Of a stretch of 9,759 nt of DNA, positions 1 through 6,357 are shown piece after piece (the stretch's first letter is position 1; each line of letters begins with the position of its first letter). The DNA lies in the NCBI GenBank assembly GCA_934717805.1, contig CAKUZG010000021.1, positions 1 to 9,759 on the forward strand, in the 5' to 3' direction. This DNA is from an uncultured Candidatus Saccharibacteria bacterium. GTDB lineage: Bacteria; Patescibacteriota; Saccharimonadia; Saccharimonadales; Saccharimonadaceae. Below the pieces are notes generated by a model. That model saw only the letters and a list, made by a program, of their open reading frames with translations. It had not been told where the DNA came from and ran no database searches. Made by a program: the position numbers and the translations under genes.

Positions 1-13
1 TAATTGTACAATG

Positions 14-19
14 TATAAT
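14..19 (+). promoter_or_regulatory. Possible -10 box of a short upstream transcript
   Basis: A perfect TATAAT directly preceded by TG, the same arrangement seen before the rnhB and rel genes in this window. The matching -35 would lie off the left edge. If active, transcription would start near position 26 and run into the hairpin at 59-86. Bases 1-58 hold no complete gene; two plus frames are open from the edge to stops at 44-46 and 48-50, so this could equally be the tail of an upstream coding region. Confidence 0.25.
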
Positions 20-58
20 TTTAAAATCTCCTTTAGTGAACGATAGTTGAATACATGA

Positions 59-86
59 AAAAGACGGCTCATTTGAGCCGTCTTTT
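59..86 (+). terminator. Rho-independent terminator of the upstream unit
   Basis: A 12-bp perfect stem (59-70 with 75-86) closes a 4-nt ATTT loop. The stem core is GACGGCTC/GAGCCGTC and it ends in a short T run on the plus strand. The opposite strand also has a T run after the stem, so it could work both ways. The next gene has its own promoter at 165-170, so the hairpin most simply ends a transcript entering from the left. Confidence 0.8.
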
Positions 87-164
87 AGCTTACATATAAG
101 ATGTGTGAACTCAGATTATTTTTAGAGTGCTGAGTGTCAGGCTGTCTTTATGAGCGGTTTTTTG

Positions 165-170
165 TATAAT
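165..170 (+). promoter_or_regulatory. -10 box of rnhB, leaderless spacing
   Basis: Perfect TATAAT, followed by exactly 6 nt (AGAAAT) and the ATG at 177. Sigma-70-type promoters start 6-7 nt after the -10 box, so the mRNA would begin at or next to the start codon. No good -35 is visible (CTGTCT at 142-147 is a weak match). Placing the promoter here excludes the upstream ATG at 150 as the start. Confidence 0.6.
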
Positions 171-176
171 AGAAAT

Positions 177-1163
177 ATGATTTTAGGAATCGACGAAGTT
201 GGTCGCGGCGCTTGGGCTGGACCTTTAGTTGTTGGGGCTTGTATTTTAAACAATGCACGAATTAATGGATTAACGGATTCGAAAGCTCTTACAAAAAAGC
301 AACGAGAAAAAATAGCAGCAGAAATCCATAAAAGTCCAGCAATTGTTGGGCTGGGTTGGGTTTCGAATGAAGAATTGGATAAAATTGGATTAAGTGATGG
401 CTTAAAATTAGCTACCAAAAAAGCTGTTAAAGAAGTACAAATTAAATGTAAGGAATGTGGTGTTAGTTTTGATGAAATTATTATCGACGGTACTGTAAAT
501 TTTTTAACCAATACTCCATTTGAAAAATATGTTTCAACACTTAAAAAAGCCGATTTATTGATCTCGAGTGTGTCAGCTGCAGCGATTTGTGCTAAGGTTG
601 CACGTGATAATTTTATGGCTGAATTTTCGAAAAAGCCTGAATTTTCTTGTTATAGTTTCGAAAAACATTCAGGGTATGGAACTGCAAAACATCGGGAGGC
701 TTTGGCGGAGTTTGGCGTGAGTAGTTTTCATCGAAAAAGTTTTAAACCAATTCAGGATCTTATAAAAAAATCTAAGGGAAAGTTAGAAAAAGATCAAAAG
801 CAAAAAAATAAAAAAATAACAACAAAAGAACTTGGTGATGATGCAGAAAATTTTGTAGCGGAATTTTTAGAACAAGAAAATCACAAGATTATAGCGCGTA
901 ATTGGCGAACAAAATTTTGTGAAATTGATATTGTTTCAAAATGTGATGAAGATTACTATTTTACGGAGGTTAAATTTCGAAAAAATGCTGATTTCGGTGG
1001 TGGTGCGGGCGCCATTTCAAAAAAGAAACTTGAGCAGATGAAATTTGCTGCAAACTATTTTGCGCATAAAAATAATCTTCAAAATGTGAATCTTTATTTA
1101 GCAGGTGCTATTGTTGAGGGTGAAAAATTTGAAAAATTTAGTTGGTTTAAAATTTTAGATTAA
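177..1163 (+). CDS. rnhB: Ribonuclease HII fused to a YraN/UPF0102 domain
   Basis: This 328-aa protein joins two domains. Residues 1-195 are RNase HII, which cuts the RNA strand of RNA-DNA hybrids and starts ribonucleotide excision. The acidic catalytic set is visible as D6-E7 (IDEVGRG), D126 and D144 (in AKVARD), with the TDSK motif at 33-36. A lysine-rich linker (about 196-215) leads to a YraN/UPF0102 domain (about 219-328) of the restriction-endonuclease-like fold, with E249-x-D251 and the E264-V-K266 core. In many bacteria rnhB and yraN are adjacent separate genes. ATG 177 is preferred to the in-frame ATG at 150 because a TATAAT box ends 6 nt before 177 and RNase HII normally begins right at this glycine-isoleucine-Asp-Glu strand. 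The stop codon overlaps that of the convergent nuclease gene. Function of the RNase HII part is secure; that of YraN is not established. Confidence 0.93.
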   Translation: MILGIDEVGRGAWAGPLVVGACILNNARINGLTDSKALTKKQREKIAAEIHKSPAIVGLGWVSNEELDKIGLSDGLKLATKKAVKEVQIKCKECGVSFDEIIIDGTVNFLTNTPFEKYVSTLKKADLLISSVSAAAICAKVARDNFMAEFSKKPEFSCYSFEKHSGYGTAKHREALAEFGVSSFHRKSFKPIQDLIKKSKGKLEKDQKQKNKKITTKELGDDAENFVAEFLEQENHKIIARNWRTKFCEIDIVSKCDEDYYFTEVKFRKNADFGGGAGAISKKKLEQMKFAANYFAHKNNLQNVNLYLAGAIVEGEKFEKFSWFKILD

Positions 1164-1837
1164 CAGCTAGATAATATATCTTTCATTGCGCTTTTTTCTG
1201 CCTGAGTAACCCAAAGAGAGTATTTCTTTTTTACGTCAATTTGGCGTTTAATATAAGTGCAACGAAAATTTTTATTTGAAGGAAGCCAAGATGCGGCGTC
1301 CGAATCACCTTTTTGTTGATTTGCTGGCCCATCAACGGCTAATAAATTTAATGGGTCATTGGCGATTTCAATACGTTTTTCTTTTGATAATTGCTGTGCA
1401 CCTTTTTGCCAAGCATCAGAAAGGGCAACAACGTGATCAATTTGGATAGCTGAAGCATTTTGTTTACGTGAAAAATCAATAGTTTTTCCAGTGTAAGGGT
1501 CGTTCAATGTTCCGCTGATAATTTTACAGTCAGAATTTTCTACAACATTAGTTAAGTCACGTTTTAATATTCGATTTCGAGTGTCACACCCGCTGGAATC
1601 TTTTGCCCAACCTTTGCCGTATTGATCGCGAGAATAGCCAGTTTTTGGCGCGCGACCTTTAACTTCAAGGGAATTTAAGGTGTCTAAAGATTGATTTGTG
1701 GTTTGATTCGAGGAATTGTTATTTTTTGGCGTCTTCCAAAAATCGGGCATTGAAAAAACTGCACCAATTGTAATTAAAGCTAAAATGCTTAAACCTATTA
1801 TTTGACGTTTTCGAAAGATATTTTGCTTTTTTCTCAT
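1160..1837 (-). CDS. Secreted or membrane-anchored HNH endonuclease (DUF1524/GmrSD C-terminal type)
   Basis: 225 aa. A basic start and one hydrophobic segment (about 12-30) form a signal peptide or anchor, followed by a Ser/Asn/Thr-rich linker (about 38-56). The rest matches the secreted HNH family known from Actinobacteria: a GYSRDQYGKGW segment (67-77), GCDTRN (83-88) and RDL (93-95), the histidine-metal core IDHVVAL (133-139, D134-H135), NDPLNLLAV (160-168), then N173, K176, D178/D180 and W184-x-P186. Four cysteines (84, 104, 193, 225) could form disulfides, supporting an extracytoplasmic location. It probably degrades nucleic acid outside the cytoplasm, for nucleotide scavenging or against neighbours; the target is inferred. 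Its stop overlaps rnhB's by 4 nt, leaving no room for a terminator. The start is fixed by TATAAT placed 6 nt upstream. Confidence 0.85.
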   Translation of the reverse strand: MRKKQNIFRKRQIIGLSILALITIGAVFSMPDFWKTPKNNNSSNQTTNQSLDTLNSLEVKGRAPKTGYSRDQYGKGWAKDSSGCDTRNRILKRDLTNVVENSDCKIISGTLNDPYTGKTIDFSRKQNASAIQIDHVVALSDAWQKGAQQLSKEKRIEIANDPLNLLAVDGPANQQKGDSDAASWLPSNKNFRCTYIKRQIDVKKKYSLWVTQAEKSAMKDILSSC

Positions 1838-1851
1838 AAAAATATTATAAT
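1823..1851 (+). promoter_or_regulatory. Promoter of the HExxH peptidase gene
   Basis: TTGCTT (1823-1828), a 17-nt spacer and a perfect TATAAT (1846-1851). The ATG lies 9 nt further on, so at most a leader of about 2-3 nt is expected. The -35 falls inside the first codons of the divergent nuclease gene, and the -10 overlaps that gene's own -10 on the other strand. Confidence 0.55.
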
Positions 1852-1872
1852 GGTTATGATATGAATTTTCAA
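1844..1872 (-). promoter_or_regulatory. Leaderless promoter of the HNH nuclease gene
   Basis: On the minus strand: TTGAAA (1872-1867), a 17-nt spacer, perfect TATAAT (1849-1844), then exactly 6 nt to the ATG at 1837. The -35 overlaps the first codons of the divergent peptidase gene. The two -10 boxes share four base pairs (1846-1849), so the promoters cannot be occupied together. Confidence 0.7.
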
Positions 1873-2853
1873 CAGAAAACTTTTTTTAAGGTATTTGGGG
1901 CGATTTTATCGTTTATTTTGATTTCCGGTTCAGCGGCTTTTATATTTTTTAATTGGCGTGAAATTTTAGATTATATTGCAGCGAAAAACTACAAACCAAC
2001 GGCTGAAATTACTAATATTGTTCAGCGAATAAAACCAACAGATGCGGGAAAAACAGTTTTTTACGCTTCGAATCCTCAAGTTGAAGATTCCAGTCAGTTT
2101 AACAGTAATTGTAAAAATACTGAAGAAGATTCGGCAGTTTTGGGTTGTTATCGGGCTGAAAAAATCCATGTATATAATGTTGTGAATCCTAAACTTGACG
2201 GAATTAAAGATGTGACTGCGGCGCACGAACTTTTGCATGCGATTTGGCAGAGAATGAGCAAAGAAGAACGGACGAGGGTTGGTGATCTTCTTGAAGCAGA
2301 GTACGAAAAAAATAAAACTCCAGAGTTTGAAAAACTTATGCAATCTTATGATAAAACTGAGCCGGGCGAAAAAATAAATGAATTACATTCTTTAATTGGT
2401 ACTGAATACACAAATCTTTCGAAAGAACTTGAAGATCATTATGCTAAATTCTTTCAGAATCGTAAAGAAATTGCACAAATTTATCAGGGTTACAATAATA
2501 ATCTCAAAAATTTACAAACTCAAGCCGAAAATTTAAGCAATAAACTAAAAACTGAAAAAGAGCAAATTGAAACTTTGAGTGCTAAATATTCGCAGGATGT
2601 TAAAAAAATGGATTCTGATATTACGACTTTCAACTCTAATGCGAGAAGTGGTTATTATGAAACTCAACAAGCTTTTAATGCTGATCGATCTAAACTTTTG
2701 GCGAGAATTCAGCAATTAGAATCAGAGCGAACAACTATTAACAATTTAGTTGATGATTATAATTCAAAAGTGAAAGAACTGAATCAGATTTCTGTTCAAC
2801 AAAATGAACTGTATAAAAGTATGAATTCGAATTTGAGCTCACCAAGTCTGTAA
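1861..2853 (+). CDS. Membrane-anchored HExxH metallopeptidase-like protein with C-terminal coiled coil
   Basis: 330 aa. One transmembrane segment near the N-terminus (about 9-31) is followed by an extracytoplasmic region. The zinc-peptidase motif HELLH lies at 122-126 in a helix (AAHELLHAIW); candidates for the third metal ligand are E174 (before LHSLIGTE) or E182. Residues about 185-320 are highly charged and helical, with Glu/Lys/Gln/Asn heptad-like spacing, and look like a coiled coil. Cysteines 84 and 96 could pair outside the membrane. It probably cleaves peptides or proteins at the cell surface; the substrate is unknown and activity is inferred from the motif. I do not recognise a named family. 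It is divergent from the nuclease gene with interlocked promoters, which suggests linked control of two surface enzymes. Confidence 0.8.
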   Translation: MNFQQKTFFKVFGAILSFILISGSAAFIFFNWREILDYIAAKNYKPTAEITNIVQRIKPTDAGKTVFYASNPQVEDSSQFNSNCKNTEEDSAVLGCYRAEKIHVYNVVNPKLDGIKDVTAAHELLHAIWQRMSKEERTRVGDLLEAEYEKNKTPEFEKLMQSYDKTEPGEKINELHSLIGTEYTNLSKELEDHYAKFFQNRKEIAQIYQGYNNNLKNLQTQAENLSNKLKTEKEQIETLSAKYSQDVKKMDSDITTFNSNARSGYYETQQAFNADRSKLLARIQQLESERTTINNLVDDYNSKVKELNQISVQQNELYKSMNSNLSSPSL

Positions 2854-2877
2854 TTTCGAAAAATAATTAATATATGG

Positions 2878-2883
2878 TAAAAT
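2878..2883 (+). promoter_or_regulatory. -10 box of radA, leaderless spacing
   Basis: TAAAAT followed by exactly 6 nt (AGATTA) and a GTG start at 2890. No Shine-Dalgarno sequence can fit between them. The best -35 candidate is weak (around 2854-2859, 18-nt spacer). The position relative to the start matches the rnhB, nuclease and rel genes. Confidence 0.55.
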
Positions 2884-2889
2884 AGATTA

Positions 2890-4242
2890 GTGGCAAAGTT
2901 AAAAACAAAATTTGTATGTCAGGAATGTGGGGCTAGTTATCCAAAGTGGTCAGGAAAATGTGAAAATTGTGGCCGCTGGAATACGTTAGTTGAACAGATG
3001 AGTGAGCCTTCCGGTAAAAATGCGATCAGTAAAAGCGCTAAAACTGGGCGTATTTTGGATGTGCAAAATTTGAACGAGATTATTTCTGAGAAGAAACAAG
3101 AGAGAATTTCTAGCGGAATAAAAGATCTTGATATTGTTTTAGGTGGTGGAATTTTGCCAGCAGGTGTGCTGTTGATTGCTGGCTAACCAGGAATTGGTAA
3201 ATCAACGCTTTTAATGCAAGTTTCATCTTTTATTGCCAGTTCTCGACCTGTATTATATGTTTCGGGTGAAGAATCTGCGGAACAGGTCGCTTTAAGAGCT
3301 CAACGACTTGGTGCCTCGGGATCGAATAAATTAAAATTTGCCAGTTCAACTTCAGCTGATGATATTTCAGCAACTATTCGTGAAGGCAACTTTGATTTAG
3401 TTATAATCGATTCAATTCAGACTTTAGCAATGGAAGAAATTTCAAGTGCACCAGGAACAGTTTCGCAAATTACAAATTCATCTAATTTAATTATTCGGGC
3501 TGCAAAAAAATCTGGAACAGCAGTTATTTTGGTTGGCCATATCACCAAAGAGGGATCAATTGCTGGTCCTAAAACTCTCGAGCATTTAGTTGATGTTGTT
3601 CTTAACTTTGAGGGCGACCGATATGGTGGTTTCAAAGTAGTTAGAGCGGTTAAAAATCGTTATGGTTCAACCAGTGAAGCGGCTATTTTCGAAATGGTTG
3701 ATAATGGATTAAAGATTGTTGAAAACCCTTCAGCTGCTCTTTTGGCAGAGCGACAAAATACCGATGGGTCAATAATTATGGCTACACTTGAAGGTACGCG
3801 GCCAATTTTAGTGGAGATTCAGGCTTTAGTTACCACTTCAAATTTTGGTTATCCAAAAAGAGCTGCGAGCGGATTCGATATTAATCGACTTAACTTATTG
3901 ATTGCAGTTCTTCAGCGACGCACAAAATTAGATTTAAGTGATAAAGATGTTCATATTAATGTTGTGGGCGGACTTAAGCTTGATGATCGTGCAGCAGATT
4001 TGGCTGTTGCAATGGCAATTGCTTCGGCGGCGGCTAAACGGAAGCTTTCCGATGGTGTTGTAGTATTTGGTGAAGTTGGTTTGGGTGGTGAAATTCGAAC
4101 AGTTTCTCAAGCAGAAAGAAGAATTGCAGAAGCTAAAAAACTCGGTTTTACGAATGCGCTTGCACCAAAAAATTCTTCAAAAGATAGTTTTGTAACAGCT
4201 GTGCGCGATTTACGTGAAGCTTTAATTAAATATTTACAATAA
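2890..4242 (+). pseudogene. radA: DNA repair protein RadA, interrupted by an in-frame TAA in the Walker A motif
   Basis: RadA is a RecA-like ATPase that helps process recombination intermediates. The frame spans 450 codons, normal for the family. It has a four-cysteine zinc finger (C10, C13, C24, C27), the P-loop at 98-105, Walker B IIDS (172-175, D174), the RadA-specific KNRYG (255-259) and a C-terminal Lon-protease-like domain. Codon 99 (3184-3186) is TAA: the P-loop reads G-stop-PGIGKS, where relatives carry an acidic residue, so one GAA-to-TAA change explains it. The same frame continues intact on both sides. As read, it gives a 98-aa fragment with the zinc finger and, if translation restarted at ATG 3214, a 342-aa fragment without the P-loop; neither should hydrolyse ATP. 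It could be a real nonsense mutation, an assembly error or a suppressed stop. GTG start chosen from the -10 spacing and the zinc finger position. Confidence 0.88.
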
Positions 4243-4255
4243 AGGATATTATTTT

Positions 4256-5212
4256 ATGGAAACATTTTTATTAGTTTTAATTTTATTTATTGTTTGTGGA
4301 ATTTGGTTTGATCTCAAAAAAGACAAGCCATTAATTTCGAAAGCAAAAAAACAAATATTAGTTGATACTTCAATTTTAATTGACGGGCGATTTTTAGCGG
4401 TAGCAAGGACTGGGTTTATTAACTTTGATGTTTTAATTCCTCGAAGTGTTGTTGGTGAGCTACAGATTTTAGCTGATGGTGGCGATGATGAAAAACGGGT
4501 TCGAGCACGGTATGGATTGGATATTATTTCAGCCCTTCAAAATGAAGAAAAGATAACGGTAAGTATTTTAGCGGATGGAAACTCTGCTTCAGAAGGTGTT
4601 GATAATCGATTACTTTCATTGGCTAAAAAAATGAATGCTGAAATTTTAACGGCAGATTATAATCTTAATAAAGTTGCTAAGGTTGAAGGAATTGAGGTTC
4701 TAAATATTAATGAGCTTGTTCAATCTGTTAGGGCGGATTATTTGCCGGGTGAAAAAATCATGCTTGAAATTACGCAAAAAGGAAATGAGAAAAAGCAGGG
4801 TATCGGACATTTGCCTGATGGCACAATGGTTGTTGTTGAAAACGGTGAAAGTTTAATTGGAACGATTAGCGAGGTGGAATTTATTCGTTCACTTCAAACT
4901 GCTGCGGGAAAAATGATGTTTGCGCGACCAGTGGGTGTTAAAAAAGCAAAAATTGAAAATACGAAAAGTAAGGGCCGTGCTGTTAAAAATTCAAAAGTTG
5001 AAAAGCCTGCACAAAATGCACAAGTAGAAATTTCAAAAAAAGGTAATGTTGAATCTCGAAGTAAAAAGAATAAAAAGGCAGGCAAAGCAAAACCGAGCGC
5101 AAAAAATACATCAAAGACTAAGGAAAAAAGCCAAAAACCTAAAGCTCAAACTCGTCGCCGAACACAAAAATCAATGGAAGCGAGTTTGGTCGAACTTGCG
5201 AATAAAGAATAA
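4256..5212 (+). CDS. PIN-TRAM domain protein (YacL-like) with a lysine-rich tail
   Basis: 318 aa. An N-terminal membrane segment (about 3-18) precedes a PIN nuclease domain (about 33-155) with the acidic residues D37 (VDTS), E68, D116 (GVDNRLLSLA) and D134 (TADYN). A TRAM-like RNA-binding domain follows (about 160-222, PGEKIMLEI). The last 90 residues are an Ala/Lys/Ser-rich basic tail that could bind nucleic acid. It is probably a membrane-tethered ribonuclease; Bacillus YacL shares the PIN-TRAM core but has more membrane segments. It lies 13 nt after the RadA stop with AAAGGA (4241-4246) 9 nt before the ATG, so it is cotranscribed with radA; radA and yacL are neighbours in Firmicutes too (with disA, absent here). 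The substrate is unknown. Confidence 0.85.
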   Translation: METFLLVLILFIVCGIWFDLKKDKPLISKAKKQILVDTSILIDGRFLAVARTGFINFDVLIPRSVVGELQILADGGDDEKRVRARYGLDIISALQNEEKITVSILADGNSASEGVDNRLLSLAKKMNAEILTADYNLNKVAKVEGIEVLNINELVQSVRADYLPGEKIMLEITQKGNEKKQGIGHLPDGTMVVVENGESLIGTISEVEFIRSLQTAAGKMMFARPVGVKKAKIENTKSKGRAVKNSKVEKPAQNAQVEISKKGNVESRSKKNKKAGKAKPSAKNTSKTKEKSQKPKAQTRRRTQKSMEASLVELANKE

Positions 5213-5236
5213 GAGAGCAAATATCTGCTCTCTTTT
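5211..5236 (+). terminator. Terminator of the radA/PIN-TRAM unit, shared with the convergent gene
   Basis: A 9-bp perfect stem (5211-5219 with 5226-5234) and a 6-nt loop, followed by TT, A and seven T on the plus strand. It begins inside the PIN-TRAM stop codon and its T run overlaps the stop codon of the minus-strand gene (5237-5235). The minus-strand tail is poor in T, so it serves mainly the plus strand. Confidence 0.85.
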
Positions 5237-5633
5237 ATTTTTTTGATGTCATTGGTATTTTTCGCGGGAGATACTTTTTGGTGCTAGCAACCGGGGTGTG
5301 ACATTTTTTAGATAAAATCTCGTTCTTTCCAGATTTTTTAGTGATTCGGGTTTGGCGAGACATCCCCAGGTTTTTTAAAAAATCTGGTTCGAAAAAGTTT
5401 GGAATTCTTTCGAAACAATTAACCTCGGATTGCAGATTGGATTGTAGTCTGGATTGAGTTGGCTCTTCGAACATTGCGATTAATTTTCTGAACGCTTTTT
5501 GTTCATCTAAAGTGGGTGTAAAAATAATAATCTTAGTCCCATCTTGCAGATCTTGAATATCGTCGTAATCGCGTAGTTCGATAAAACCACCTCTAATAAT
5601 ACCAATAAAAAGTGCTGGATTTTTAAGTCCCAT
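5235..5633 (-). CDS. Orphan 132-aa protein of unknown function
   Basis: I do not recognise the family. The first 50 residues (IIRGGFIELRDYDD...LQDGTKIIIFTP) look beta-rich and resemble, loosely, the pattern 'G-x-I-x-L ... L-x-D-G-T-x-hydrophobic' seen in small swapped-hairpin antitoxins of the AF2212/DUF104 kind; this is only a pattern impression. The middle carries a three-fold QSxL repeat, and the C-terminal 40 residues are basic. The ATG at 5633 is preferred because a full AAGGAGGT lies 6 nt upstream; an in-frame TTG at 5663 would touch the -10 box and cannot be in the mRNA. It is a single-gene unit, convergent with the PIN-TRAM gene, divergent from ppa, and has the closest-to-consensus promoter in the window, so it should be well expressed. 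Confidence 0.75.
   Translation of the reverse strand: MGLKNPALFIGIIRGGFIELRDYDDIQDLQDGTKIIIFTPTLDEQKAFRKLIAMFEEPTQSRLQSNLQSEVNCFERIPNFFEPDFLKNLGMSRQTRITKKSGKNEILSKKCHTPVASTKKYLPRKIPMTSKK
5427..5456 (-). repeat. 12-bp in-frame tandem repeat (2.5 copies)
   Basis: On the coding (minus) strand CAATCC recurs every 12 nt (starts at 5456, 5444 and 5432), with similar bases between copies, giving QSRL-QSNL-QSE in the orphan protein. It looks like a small internal duplication that keeps the frame. Confidence 0.6.
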
Positions 5634-5639
5634 TTTGAG

Positions 5640-5647
5640 ACCTCCTT
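5640..5647 (-). promoter_or_regulatory. Full Shine-Dalgarno site that fixes the start at 5633
   Basis: AAGGAGGT on the minus strand, complementary to the 16S rRNA tail over eight bases, with a 6-nt spacer to the ATG. It contrasts with the leaderless genes in this window. Confidence 0.85.
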
Positions 5648-5663
5648 CATTTGTGATTTTCAA

Positions 5664-5692
5664 ATTATATCATATATATCTTTTTGTGTCAA
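5664..5692 (-). promoter_or_regulatory. Perfect consensus promoter of the orphan gene
   Basis: On the minus strand: TTGACA (5692-5687), a 17-nt spacer ending in TGA, and TATAAT (5669-5664). Both hexamers, the spacing and the extended TG element match the sigma-70 consensus. It predicts a leader of about 24 nt before the ATG at 5633. It lies back to back with the ppa promoter, with 14 bp between the two -35 boxes. Confidence 0.88.
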
Positions 5693-5706
5693 TATATGGC
5701 TAGATC

Positions 5707-5735
5707 TTGAAAACAAGTTATTTTTTTGTTAAAAT
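5707..5735 (+). promoter_or_regulatory. Promoter of ppa
   Basis: TTGAAA (5707-5712), a 17-nt spacer and TAAAAT (5730-5735). The ATG is 24 nt beyond the -10 box, leaving a purine-rich leader with AAAGGA 4-5 nt before the start. It is divergent from the orphan gene's promoter. Confidence 0.8.
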
Positions 5736-5759
5736 TAGAGAAAGAAAAGAAAGGAAAAT

Positions 5760-6290
5760 ATGGCTGATTTTAATAAAATTTTAACACCTGGAAATTATCA
5801 AGACGGAATTATCAATGTTGTGGTTGAAATTCCTACTGGTTCAACTCATAAGATTGAATGGAATCGTGAATTAGCTGTGATGCAACTAGATCGCGTGGAG
5901 CCAAAAGTTTTTGCGAAACCTACAAATTATGGATTTATTCCACAAACTCTTGATGAAGATGGTGATGAATTGGATGTTTTGCTTATCGCAAATGACCCTC
6001 TTACAACTGGAATCTTTTTAGAAGCACGAATTCTTGGCGTGATGAAGTTTGTTGATGATGGTGAAGTTGATGATAAAATTATTGCTGTTCCGGCAGATGA
6101 TCGAGATACTGGTAACGCATACAAAACTTTGGCAGATTTACCAGAGCAGCTTATTAAACAGATTAAATTCCATTTTAATCACTATAAAGATTTGAAAAAA
6201 GCTGGTACAACTAAGGTTGAAAAATTTGGCGATATCGAGGAAGCTAAAGAAGTTATTGCGGAATCAATTAATCGCTGGAACGAAAAATAA
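5760..6290 (+). CDS. ppa: Inorganic pyrophosphatase, family I
   Basis: A 176-aa cytoplasmic enzyme that hydrolyses pyrophosphate to phosphate and so pulls nucleic-acid and protein synthesis forward; 176 aa is the usual length for the bacterial hexameric type. The family signature DGDELDV lies at 67-73, giving metal ligands D67 and D72, with a third acid at D104 (GEVDDK). The substrate-site positions E23 and K31, Y57 in NYGF, and Y141-K143 in the HYKDL stretch are present. The protein starts directly in the usual N-terminal region, and AAAGGA precedes the ATG. It is a single-gene unit with its own consensus-like promoter and a hairpin terminator 45 nt after the stop. It shares no transcript with rel, although both handle phosphate or pyrophosphate products. 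Confidence 0.97.
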   Translation: MADFNKILTPGNYQDGIINVVVEIPTGSTHKIEWNRELAVMQLDRVEPKVFAKPTNYGFIPQTLDEDGDELDVLLIANDPLTTGIFLEARILGVMKFVDDGEVDDKIIAVPADDRDTGNAYKTLADLPEQLIKQIKFHFNHYKDLKKAGTTKVEKFGDIEEAKEVIAESINRWNEK

Positions 6291-6334
6291 TTATAGATTT
6301 GAACTGAGATAGTAAATATAATTATATAAATTAA

Positions 6335-6357
6335 AAACTGAGCATATTGCTCAGTTT
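6335..6357. terminator. Bidirectional terminator between ppa and the broken minus-strand gene
   Basis: A 10-bp perfect stem AAACTGAGCA/TGCTCAGTTT with a 3-nt loop, with T-rich sequence on both sides. It overlaps the stop codon (6358-6356) of the minus-strand reading frame, so convergent genes share it, as at 5211-5236. Confidence 0.8.

Noticed and set aside
55..111. Small open frame ATG 55 through the hairpin
   Set aside because: It lies mostly within the terminator stem and has no ribosome site or leaderless -10 spacing.
150..176. Upstream ATG at 150 as the start of rnhB
   Set aside because: The TATAAT box at 165-170 lies within this extension, and the nine extra residues precede the normal RNase HII start.
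137..511. Open minus-strand frame opposite rnhB
   Set aside because: It is a shadow of the RNase HII coding region, which has clear catalytic motifs. The same applies to the opposite or alternate frames at 1966-2343, 3417-3635, 4894-5085, 5046-5246, 5927-6124, 8148-8354, 8358-8588 and 8674-8919.
2890..4242. TAA read as an amino acid to rescue radA
   Set aside because: TAA is the ordinary stop of nearly every gene in the window, so reassignment is not credible.
5634..5663. TTG at 5663 as the start of the orphan minus-strand gene
   Set aside because: It directly follows the -10 box, before the expected transcription start; the ATG at 5633 has a full Shine-Dalgarno at 6 nt.
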